A stretch of DNA of 5,434 bases, taken from NCBI GenBank assembly GCA_031177795.1, contig JAPSKG010000156.1, positions 1 through 5,434 of the forward strand, written 5' to 3'. The notes below the pieces were generated by a model, which was not told the DNA's origin, did no database searches, and worked only from the letters and a program-made list of their open reading frames with translations. Positions within the stretch are counted from its first letter, which is position 1. Every line of letters begins with the position of its first letter. A program made the translations under genes and the position numbers. Below are positions 1 through 4,918 of the stretch, in pieces. Source of the stretch: Domibacillus sp. GTDB taxonomy: Bacteria; Bacillota; Bacilli; Bacillales; Domibacillaceae.

Positions 1-2
1 CG

Positions 3-635
3 ATTATGGCATCACTGGATTATGCTCGTGCTTATCTTGCTTCTTATACAAAGGAAGATGCAGCATACGCTATGCAAGTAAAACAAAATGTAGTTGAGCT
101 TCTGGAGTCAAAAGGGCTTGACTGTATCATGCCAGACGATCCCTTTAAACTAATTGTGCGTGCGAAAAATGCAACGGGTTTTGAACTACAGGCATTGTTT
201 GAAGAAGCAGGAGCATATATTGAATTAGCAGATCCTTTTCAAGTTTTGCTTCTGTTTCCCTTAGTGAAACAAGGAAAAACAGCGTTTGAAAAACAAGCAC
301 TGCAAAAACTTCATAAGCTTCGGCTGCCAAAAGAAAAGCCGCCTGTTAATTTTCCAGAAGTTTTAAAATCAGAAAGTGTATCTATACTTGCCTTGCCTTA
401 TAATGAGCATAGCTCTTATAAAAAAACAGCTGTTGCATTTAAAACGGCAGCAGATGAAATATCAGCAGAAACCATTATTCCATATCCACCAGGCATTCCG
501 CTTTTGATAGAAGGAGAGCGCATTTCTGAGAACCACATAAAAAAAATAACGTGGCTTCTTGAAAGTAAAAGCCATTTTCAAGGTGGCAGCCGGCTGGGGG
601 AAAAAGAAATTGTTGTGTTTCGAAAGGAGATTTAG
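3..635 (+). CDS. yaaO: Orn/Lys/Arg decarboxylase family protein (YaaO-like), C-terminal part
   Basis: Partial at the 5' end: the frame is open to the window edge, and the ATG at position 6 lies inside the protein rather than at its start. About 210 residues are visible, ending in TAG. The first residues (IMASLDYARAYL) resemble the segment following the PLP-binding region of fold-type I Orn/Lys/Arg decarboxylases, and TIIPYPPGIPLLIEGE (about nt 471-518) is the characteristic C-terminal-domain motif of the family. Family members are PLP enzymes that decarboxylate basic amino acids, feeding polyamine synthesis. The Lys that binds PLP lies upstream, so catalytic competence cannot be judged here. 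YaaO of B. subtilis occupies the same place before tmk and is about 480 residues long; its substrate is not certain to me. Only one nucleotide separates its stop from the tmk start, suggesting co-transcription and coupling. Family call secure; substrate unknown. Confidence 0.88.
   Translation: MMASLDYARAYLASYTKEDAAYAMQVKQNVVELLESKGLDCIMPDDPFKLIVRAKNATGFELQALFEEAGAYIELADPFQVLLLFPLVKQGKTAFEKQALQKLHKLRLPKEKPPVNFPEVLKSESVSILALPYNEHSSYKKTAVAFKTAADEISAETIIPYPPGIPLLIEGERISENHIKKITWLLESKSHFQGGSRLGEKEIVVFRKEI
624..629 (+). promoter_or_regulatory. Ribosome binding site that sets the tmk start
   Basis: AAGGAG lies inside the last codons of the decarboxylase gene, 7 nt before GTG at 637. It supports GTG 637 over the ATG at 559. 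The latter would add 26 residues encoded across the yaaO tail and put a long unrelated extension before the Tmk beta strand and P-loop. Confidence 0.85.
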
Positions 636-636
636 T

Positions 637-1263
637 GTGACAGGAGTATTTATTACGGTAGAAGGGCCTGAAGGTGCGGGCAAAACCACTGTACTTGAAC
701 GAATTGTAAAAGTGCTAAGTCAAAGAGGAATTGACATTGTACACACAAGAGAACCCGGTGGAATTGCAATAGCAGAACAAATTCGATCCGTTATTTTAAA
801 TAAAGAAAATACCGACATGGATGCACGGACAGAAGCCCTTTTATACGCAGCGGCACGGAGGCAGCATCTAGTAGAAAAAGTAATACCGGCTATTAATAGA
901 GGAGCACATGTGCTTTGTGACCGTTTTATTGATAGTTCTCTTGCTTATCAAGGATTTGCAAGAGGACTGGGTGTGGAAGAAGTTGGATCGATTAATGCAT
1001 TTGCTATTGCTGAAGTGATGCCCGATTTAACTTTGTTGTTTGATATTCGTCCCGAGATAGGCCTGGCACGTATTCATCAACATACTGAAAGAGAAATTAA
1101 CCGCCTTGATTTAGAAGATCTTTCTTTCCATAAAAAAGTACGGGAAGGCTATTTATATTTGGCGGAAAAACATGCGGATAGAATTGTGGTTATTGATGCA
1201 GAACAAAAGGAAGAAGTTGTTTTTCAACAAGCACTTGCCAAAATTGAAAAAGTTCTAAGCTAA
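637..1263 (+). CDS. tmk: Thymidylate kinase (dTMP kinase)
   Basis: Phosphorylates dTMP to dTDP with ATP in the cytoplasm, an essential step of dTTP supply. The 208-residue product matches the usual length of about 210. Visible motifs: P-loop GPEGAGKTT at residues 10-18, REPGG at 38-42 (dTMP-binding DRX-like loop region), and DRFIDSSLAYQG at 95-106 containing the conserved Asp-Arg pair and Tyr-Gln-Gly. A lid region with basic residues (EREINRLDLED, about 153-163) follows. The P-loop lacks the arginine seen in yeast/human enzymes, while the lid carries arginines, which fits the bacterial type. The GTG start was chosen because of the Shine-Dalgarno site 7 nt upstream and because it gives the normal N-terminus (MTGVFITVEGPEG). 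It begins 1 nt after the yaaO stop. It probably shares the upstream transcript; darA follows 43 nt later with its own promoter candidate. Confidence 0.97.
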   Translation: MTGVFITVEGPEGAGKTTVLERIVKVLSQRGIDIVHTREPGGIAIAEQIRSVILNKENTDMDARTEALLYAAARRQHLVEKVIPAINRGAHVLCDRFIDSSLAYQGFARGLGVEEVGSINAFAIAEVMPDLTLLFDIRPEIGLARIHQHTEREINRLDLEDLSFHKKVREGYLYLAEKHADRIVVIDAEQKEEVVFQQALAKIEKVLS

Positions 1264-1269
1264 AAGATT

Positions 1270-1278
1270 TGTTATAAT
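1270..1278 (+). promoter_or_regulatory. Candidate sigma-A extended -10 promoter for darA
   Basis: TGTTATAAT contains a perfect TATAAT hexamer (1273-1278) preceded by the TGn extension, in the short gap between tmk and darA. No good -35 is seen at 16-18 bp; TTGAAA at 1244-1249 is 23 bp away, too far. An extended -10 can compensate for a poor -35. Predicted transcription start is about 1284-1286, giving a leader of roughly 20 nt that still contains the darA Shine-Dalgarno site. This would let darA and the downstream genes be transcribed separately from tmk. Inferred from sequence only. Confidence 0.55.
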
Positions 1279-1292
1279 AGAAGAAATCCTGT

Positions 1293-1300
1293 GAGGGGGA
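1293..1300 (+). promoter_or_regulatory. darA ribosome binding site
   Basis: GAGGGGGA ends 6 nt before ATG 1307. It is a G-rich variant of the Bacillus AAGGAGG consensus with a mismatch, at a normal distance. Confidence 0.7.
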
Positions 1301-1306
1301 AGTTAA

Positions 1307-1636
1307 ATGAAGTTAATTATGGCTGTTGTACAGGATCAAGACAGCAATAAATTGTCAAATGCACTTATAGAAAAACGCATTCGTGCAACAAAGCTGGCTT
1401 CAACAGGCGGGTTTCTAAAAGCAGGAAATACAACATTTATGATTGGGATAGAAGATGAGCGTGTTCAGGAAGCACTCGATGTGATTAAAAACAATTGCCA
1501 ATCTCGTGAACAGATTGCCCCTCCCGTTTCACCAATGGGCGGCAATGTAGATGCATATGTGCCTTATCCGGTTGAAGTGCCGGTGGGCGGTGCAACGGTC
1601 TTTGTGCTTCCAATCGAACAATTTCATCAATTTTAA
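1307..1636 (+). CDS. darA: Cyclic-di-AMP receptor, PII-like (DarA/PstA, YaaQ)
   Basis: Small PII-like signal-transduction protein (DUF970 family) that binds cyclic-di-AMP as a trimer in the cytoplasm; its downstream target is not established. The product is 109 residues, the same length as the Bacillus/Staphylococcus proteins. The conserved ligand-binding stretch is intact: R26 and T28, then STGGFLKAGN at 32-41 (including G35, F36, L37 and N41) and G47. The C-terminal part retains the conserved SPMGGNVDAYVPYPVEVPVGG region (about 79-99) typical of the family. The ATG start has a Shine-Dalgarno site 6 nt upstream and gives the standard N-terminus MKLIMAVVQDQD. A probable promoter lies directly upstream. 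The next gene is holB after 14 nt, whereas B. subtilis has yaaR in between. Family assignment is very secure; the physiological role is known only in outline. Confidence 0.96.
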   Translation: MKLIMAVVQDQDSNKLSNALIEKRIRATKLASTGGFLKAGNTTFMIGIEDERVQEALDVIKNNCQSREQIAPPVSPMGGNVDAYVPYPVEVPVGGATVFVLPIEQFHQF

Positions 1637-1640
1637 AGGG
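1635..1640 (+). promoter_or_regulatory. Ribosome binding site that sets the holB start
   Basis: AAAGGG overlaps the darA stop codon. It is 10 nt before GTG 1651 but only 1 nt before GTG 1642, so the 1651 start is favoured. The match to AAGGAGG is moderate. Its overlap with the darA terminus suggests coupled translation. Confidence 0.6.
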
Positions 1641-1650
1641 TGTGGATCAC

Positions 1651-2658
1651 GTGTCTAACTCATGGGAAGCAGCAGCAGCGCGTCAGCCAATTGTTATGCG
1701 CATGATTGAAAACAGCATTTTGAAAAGCCGTATAGCACATGCTTATTTGCTTGAAGGCGATCCCGGAACCGGAAAAAAAGAAACAGCGTTTTTGTTCGCG
1801 AAAAGTTTTTTTTGTCTGGATCCGAAAAAAAAGTTTATGCCGTGTGAAACGTGCATAAACTGCCGGCGTATTGAACATGGAAACCATCCGGATGTCCATT
1901 TAATTGAACCGGATGGGCTTTCAATCAAAAAAGATCAAATTCAGCATTTACAGCAGGAATTTACAAAAACAGCTGTTGAATCCAGCTGGAAAGTATACAT
2001 TATTAATCAAGCGGATAAAATGACGACAAGTGCGGCAAACAGCTTGCTGAAGTTTTTAGAGGAGCCTTCTTTACAGACTGTTGCTTTTTTATTAACCGAG
2101 CAAAGCAGCCAAATGTTGCCGACTATTTTATCAAGATGCCAGCAGTTATCGTTTAAACCAATTGATTCAAATGAGTTAAAACAACGCTTGCTTGAAGAAA
2201 AAGTTACTGTCCCAATGGCATCGCTTTCTGCAAAAATGACGAATCGTTTAGAAGAGGCGCTTGCCCTTTCACATGATGAGTGGTTTGCACAGGCACGTTC
2301 AATAGTGTTAAAATTATACGAAGGTTTGAAAGGCAGCGGACTTTCCGTTGTTGTTTTGCTTTCAGAGGAATTTCATGCGCATTTTAAAGAAAAGCAGCAG
2401 GTAAGTCTTGCTCTTGATCTTTTTGTTTTTATTTATAGGGATTTGCTTTCCATTATGACCGGTGAAGAAAAAGGTCTTGCATTTCCTGATTGTCTCGCTT
2501 CTTTTAAACAAGATGCGCTGCTTTTATCAGCAGATATGCTGGCAGAGCGCATGACGTTTATACTGGAAGCGAAACGGAAACTCAACAGCAATATGAACCA
2601 GCAGCTGCTGATGGAGCAGCTTTTGTTAAAGTTACAGGGGGGACACGCCTTTGTGTAA
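1651..2658 (+). CDS. holB: DNA polymerase III clamp-loader subunit delta'
   Basis: Subunit of the clamp loader that, with DnaX and HolA, places the DnaN sliding clamp on primed DNA. The GTG start gives 335 residues (MSNSWEAAAARQP), close to the Bacillus homologue length; GTG 1642 would add three residues but is too near the Shine-Dalgarno site. AAA+ features: HAYLLEGDPGTGKK at about 30-43 (P-loop region), a zinc module with C55, C65, C68 and C71, the SLLKFLEEP stretch at 131-139, and the SRC motif at 161-163. The residue after the P-loop lysine is Lys instead of Ser/Thr, and the usual DExx Walker B is replaced by a NQADK-like stretch. This fits the known role of delta' as a largely structural, ATPase-inactive subunit. 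The C-terminal half is helical and variable, as in relatives. Its last codons overlap ricT by 8 nt. Confidence 0.95.
   Translation: MSNSWEAAAARQPIVMRMIENSILKSRIAHAYLLEGDPGTGKKETAFLFAKSFFCLDPKKKFMPCETCINCRRIEHGNHPDVHLIEPDGLSIKKDQIQHLQQEFTKTAVESSWKVYIINQADKMTTSAANSLLKFLEEPSLQTVAFLLTEQSSQMLPTILSRCQQLSFKPIDSNELKQRLLEEKVTVPMASLSAKMTNRLEEALALSHDEWFAQARSIVLKLYEGLKGSGLSVVVLLSEEFHAHFKEKQQVSLALDLFVFIYRDLLSIMTGEEKGLAFPDCLASFKQDALLLSADMLAERMTFILEAKRKLNSNMNQQLLMEQLLLKLQGGHAFV
2636..2643 (+). promoter_or_regulatory. Ribosome binding site supporting the TTG start of ricT
   Basis: AGGGGGGA lies 7 nt before TTG 2651, within the end of holB. No ATG or GTG in frame gives the expected N-terminus, so this G-rich site and the family alignment together support the TTG start. 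Confidence 0.7.
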
Positions 2659-3478
2659 TGTAGTCGGAGTACGCTTTAAGCAGGCGGGTAAAATATATTA
2701 TTTTGATCCGGGAGATTTAAATATCAAACCGGAAGACCATGTTATTGTAGAAACAGTGCGTGGAGTTGAATACGGGCATGTAGTGGTTGGGCCTAAAGAA
2801 ATTGATGAAAACGATGTTGTGCTGCCATTGAAGAAAGTAATTCGAACGGCTGACCAAAAAGACCGCCTGGCTGTACAAGAAAACAGTGAAGCAGCCATTG
2901 TTGCTTTTCAAACTTGTACCGAAAAAATTGTTGAACATAAGCTCGACATGAAGCTTGTAGATGTGGAGTATACGTTTGACCGCAACAAAGTTATTTTTTA
3001 TTTCACAGCTGATGGGCGCGTAGACTTTCGAGAGCTTGTAAAAGATCTTGCTTCTATTTTCCGGACGCGGATTGAATTGCGCCAAATTGGTGTGCGCGAC
3101 GAAGCAAAAATGCTTGGTGGCATCGGACCATGTGGAAGAATGCTTTGTTGTTCAACCTTTCTTGGTGACTTTGAACCAGTATCTATTAAGATGGCGAAAG
3201 ATCAAAATTTATCGTTGAATCCAGCAAAAATTTCCGGTTTATGTGGCCGGCTAATGTGCTGCTTGAAGTATGAAAATGATGAATACGAAGATGCGCGCCG
3301 CGAACTGCCGGATGTCGGCCAGAAAGTAAAAACGCCAAGCGGTAATGGGCGTGTAACAGGCTTGAATATTTTAGAGAGACTTGTGCAGGTGCATATACCC
3401 GAATTGGAACGGACACTGGAGTTCTCATCCGATGAAATCGGAAAAGAAGGAGCCGTATCTGTGAAAGCAGGTGATTGA
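2651..3478 (+). CDS. ricT: RicT (YaaT), Fe-S subunit of the RicAFT RNase Y specificity complex
   Basis: PSP1-domain protein. In B. subtilis RicT forms a complex with RicA (YmcA) and RicF (YlbF) that binds iron-sulfur clusters. The complex steers RNase Y toward selected mRNAs and is needed for competence, biofilm formation and normal sporulation. The product is 275 residues, the family length. It is extremely conserved in the core: RIELRQIGVRDEAKMLGG at about 140-157, then two cysteine clusters, GPCGRMLCCSTF (C161, C166, C167) and GLCGRLMCCLKY (C198, C203, C204), the presumed cluster ligands. C2 and C89 also occur. The divergent C-terminal segment, from about residue 215, is expected. The start is TTG: the translation from there (CNVVGVRFKQAGKIYYFDP) matches the family N-terminus from residue 2 onward. 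It overlaps holB by 8 nt and is followed by yabA after 4 nt, so it is co-expressed with replication genes. ricA and ricF are not in this window. Confidence 0.95.
   Translation: MCNVVGVRFKQAGKIYYFDPGDLNIKPEDHVIVETVRGVEYGHVVVGPKEIDENDVVLPLKKVIRTADQKDRLAVQENSEAAIVAFQTCTEKIVEHKLDMKLVDVEYTFDRNKVIFYFTADGRVDFRELVKDLASIFRTRIELRQIGVRDEAKMLGGIGPCGRMLCCSTFLGDFEPVSIKMAKDQNLSLNPAKISGLCGRLMCCLKYENDEYEDARRELPDVGQKVKTPSGNGRVTGLNILERLVQVHIPELERTLEFSSDEIGKEGAVSVKAGD
3469..3474 (+). promoter_or_regulatory. Ribosome binding site that sets the yabA start
   Basis: AGGTGA lies inside the last ricT codons, 8 nt before GTG 3483. The alternative in-frame GTG at 3471 has no Shine-Dalgarno match at a workable distance; AGGAG further up is about 18 nt away. 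GTG 3483 also gives an N-terminus and length close to the B. subtilis protein. Confidence 0.65.
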
Positions 3479-3482
3479 TGCG

Positions 3483-3845
3483 GTGGAAAAACTAGATAGA
3501 AAAGCGATCTTTGATTCTGTTAGTCACATGGAATTGCAAATCGGTGAATTGTATCAACAGCTTGGGGAAGTAAAAGTACAGCTTGCAGAAATACTGGAAG
3601 AAAACAATTCATTAACGATTGAAAATGAACATTTGCGCCGCCGTCTTGCTGAACTGGACCGCGACCATGGACGAAAAACAACTGGACCTTCAAATGTACA
3701 GGTGCGAGGAGCAGACATTGGTGAAGGATATGATAATCTAGCCCGTCTTTATCAGGAAGGCTTTCATATTTGCAGCGTGCATTTTGGAAGTCCACGCAAA
3801 AATGAAGATTGTTTGTTTTGCTTGTCGTTTTTAAATAAAAAATAA
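3483..3845 (+). CDS. yabA: Replication initiation control protein YabA
   Basis: Negative regulator of chromosome replication initiation. In B. subtilis it forms a tetramer, binds the initiator DnaA and the clamp DnaN, and prevents over-initiation. From GTG 3483 the product is 120 residues (B. subtilis 119). The N-terminal half, about 8-60, is a heptad-like coiled coil rich in Leu, Glu and Gln (for example GELYQQLGEV and ENNSLTIENEHLRRRLAEL). A short polar linker at about 61-77 separates it from the strongly conserved C-terminal domain DIGEGYDNLARLYQEGFHIC. The zinc motif H95-x-C97-x2-H100...C110-x2-C113 is complete. The GTG start was preferred over GTG 3471 because of ribosome-site spacing and length. 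It sits 4 nt after ricT, and a probable terminator begins about 10 nt past its stop, so it looks like the last gene of the tmk/darA transcription unit. Confidence 0.95.
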   Translation: MEKLDRKAIFDSVSHMELQIGELYQQLGEVKVQLAEILEENNSLTIENEHLRRRLAELDRDHGRKTTGPSNVQVRGADIGEGYDNLARLYQEGFHICSVHFGSPRKNEDCLFCLSFLNKK

Positions 3846-3846
3846 T
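3841..3846 (+). promoter_or_regulatory. Weak candidate -10 for the trmN6-yazA-rsmI unit
   Basis: AATAAT (5 of 6 to TATAAT) lies over the yabA stop, 17 bp after TTGCTT at 3818-3823 (3 of 6 to TTGACA). Transcription would start near 3853 and the RNA would begin with the terminator hairpin, too close to the 5' end to stop polymerase. AT-rich sequence makes chance matches likely, so this is only a suggestion. Confidence 0.22.
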
Positions 3847-3854
3847 GAGATAGA

Positions 3855-3883
3855 AGCCTTCCTTTTTTAAGGAAGGTTCTTTT
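3855..3883 (+). terminator. Intrinsic terminator after yabA
   Basis: CCTTCCTT (3857-3864) pairs perfectly with AAGGAAGG (3869-3876) around a TTTT loop. The stem can be extended by a G-T and an A-T pair to 3855/3878. A T-rich run (TTCTTTT, 3877-3883) follows. The stem starts about 10 nt past the yabA stop, the classic place for a rho-independent terminator. The stem is half A-T and the T-run is interrupted by one C, so termination may be partial, letting some transcription continue into trmN6. Confidence 0.75.
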
Positions 3884-3887
3884 GTGC

Positions 3888-3895
3888 AAAAGGAG
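3888..3895 (+). promoter_or_regulatory. Ribosome binding site that sets the trmN6 start
   Basis: AAAAGGAG is a strong Shine-Dalgarno match 8 nt before ATG 3904. The in-frame GTG at 3895 would overlap it and is therefore rejected as a start. Confidence 0.85.
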
Positions 3896-3903
3896 TGGCA
3901 ATT

Positions 3904-4668
3904 ATGCTTGAATTAAAAGGAGATGAGCGGCTCGATTATTTATTAGCAGAAGAACTGCGTATTATCCAAAGCCCGACCGTCTTTTCATTTTCGCTGGATG
4001 CAGTGCTGCTTGCACGCTTTGCATCAGTGCCTAAAACGCGTGGTTTAATTGTGGACTTATGTTCAGGAAATGGAGTTGTGCCCCTGCTTATGTCTGCAAG
4101 AACAAAAGCGCCGATTATTGGAGTTGAAATTCAAGAGAGGCTTTACGACATGGCAGTCCGAAGTGTGGCATACAACGGGCTTGATGAACAAATCGCAATG
4201 ACACATGGTGATTTAAAACAAGCTCCTGAACAGCTGGGGAAAGAAAAATACACGCTGGTGACATGCAACCCGCCTTATTTTTTAACCCCTTCTAACAATG
4301 AGCTGAATCTGAATGAACATTTAGCTATTGCCCGTCATGAAATTATGTGTACACTCGAGGACTGTATTATTTCATCGTCCCACCTTTTAAAACAAGGGGG
4401 AAAAGCAGCTTTTGTACATCGTCCAGGAAGACTTCTTGATATTGTAACATTGATGAGAAAGCACCGGATAGAACCAAAGCGAATTCGCTTTGTTTACCCA
4501 AAACAAAGTGGCAAAGAAGCAAATACGGTGCTGGTGGAAGGGATAAAAGATGGAGCGCCAGATTTAAAAATTTTACCGCCGCTTTATGTTTATAATGAAA
4601 AAGGCGAGTATACCGATGAAGTGAGGACTATTCTTTATGGAGATGAACCACCATTTTTACGTCGTTAA
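3904..4668 (+). CDS. trmN6: tRNA1(Val) adenine-37 N6-methyltransferase-like protein (YabB)
   Basis: Class I SAM-dependent methyltransferase of the YfiC/TrmN6 type. The E. coli enzyme methylates N6 of A37 in tRNA1(Val); the same reaction is inferred here from homology and is not proven. The product is 254 residues from ATG 3904, the usual size. Motifs: QSPTVFSFSLDAVLLARF (about 22-39), typical of this subfamily; SAM-binding motif I, IVDLCSGNGVVPLL, at 49-62; acidic motif II, GVEIQ, at 73-77; and the catalytic NPPY at 122-125, the signature of amino-group (adenine N6) methylation. The C-terminal region is rich in basic residues (for example MRKHRIEPKRIRFVYPK), plausible for RNA binding. A strong ribosome site sets the start. 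It lies just behind a terminator and overlaps yazA by 32 nt, indicating a tightly packed second transcription unit. Confidence 0.92.
   Translation: MLELKGDERLDYLLAEELRIIQSPTVFSFSLDAVLLARFASVPKTRGLIVDLCSGNGVVPLLMSARTKAPIIGVEIQERLYDMAVRSVAYNGLDEQIAMTHGDLKQAPEQLGKEKYTLVTCNPPYFLTPSNNELNLNEHLAIARHEIMCTLEDCIISSSHLLKQGGKAAFVHRPGRLLDIVTLMRKHRIEPKRIRFVYPKQSGKEANTVLVEGIKDGAPDLKILPPLYVYNEKGEYTDEVRTILYGDEPPFLRR
4623..4627 (+). promoter_or_regulatory. Probable ribosome binding site of yazA
   Basis: GAGGA inside trmN6 lies 9 nt before ATG 4637 and 15 nt before the in-frame ATG at 4643, which favours 4637. The match is modest, so initiation probably relies partly on ribosomes already translating trmN6. Confidence 0.5.
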
Positions 4669-4918
4669 ATGTAAAGATGGCTCCTTTTATGCAGGGTATA
4701 CAAACAACCTGGAAAAAAGAATGAATCTTCATAATGCCGGCAAAGGAGCAAAATACACAAAAGCACGCCGTCCAGTAACGCTTATTTACAATGAATCATT
4801 TCAAACAAAGCAAGAAGCAATGCGGGCAGAATATGCATTCAAGCAGTTTCCACGTAAAAAAAAGGTGGAGTATCTGCGGAAAAGAGGTGCGAAGAGTGAA
4901 GTCACAGAAAAGTTTTGA
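4637..4918 (+). CDS. yazA: GIY-YIG domain protein YazA (UPF0213)
   Basis: Small protein of 93 residues made almost entirely of a GIY-YIG nuclease fold, related to the SLX1/UvrC-type domain. The signature is the modified pair FYVVKCKDG (7-15) and FYAGYTNN (17-24). It is followed by the conserved R28 and H32 and the KGAKYTKARRP stretch (36-46), with E65 in AMRAEYAFK as the likely metal-binding glutamate. The key active-site residues therefore appear present. Whether bacterial YazA proteins act as nucleases, and on which substrate, is not established. The C-terminus is highly basic (PRKKKVEYLRKRGAKSE), suggesting nucleic-acid contact. ATG 4637 was chosen over ATG 4643 for ribosome-site spacing and family N-terminus. 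It overlaps trmN6 by 32 nt and rsmI by 23 nt, so it is very probably co-translated with two RNA methyltransferases; this placement is shared with B. subtilis. Confidence 0.9.
   Translation: MEMNHHFYVVKCKDGSFYAGYTNNLEKRMNLHNAGKGAKYTKARRPVTLIYNESFQTKQEAMRAEYAFKQFPRKKKVEYLRKRGAKSEVTEKF
4884..4889 (+). promoter_or_regulatory. Ribosome binding site that sets the rsmI start
   Basis: GAGGTG inside yazA lies 6 nt before GTG 4896. The frame is open further upstream (another GTG at 4887 overlaps this site), but 4896 is the start with correct spacing and gives a normal RsmI N-terminus. Confidence 0.65.

Noticed and set aside
6..8. ATG at position 6 as a gene start
   Set aside because: The frame is open to the window edge, and the first residues match the interior of the decarboxylase family, so this is an internal methionine of a truncated gene.
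559..636. Longer tmk reading frame starting at ATG 559
   Set aside because: The extra 26 residues are encoded within the yaaO C-terminus in another frame, have no ribosome site, and do not belong to Tmk. GTG 637 has a well placed AAGGAG and gives the standard N-terminus.
1244..1278. TTGAAA as -35 partner of the TATAAT before darA
   Set aside because: The spacer is 23 bp, well outside 16-18 bp. The promoter candidate is better explained by the extended -10 TGn element alone.
2717..3085. 122-codon open frame on the - strand opposite ricT
   Set aside because: It is antisense to highly conserved ricT sequence, shows no recognisable domain and has no convincing ribosome site; it looks like a shadow frame.
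3520..3795. 91-codon open frame on the - strand opposite yabA
   Set aside because: It lies wholly within yabA, whose protein has clear coiled-coil and zinc motifs; the antisense product has no recognisable family features.
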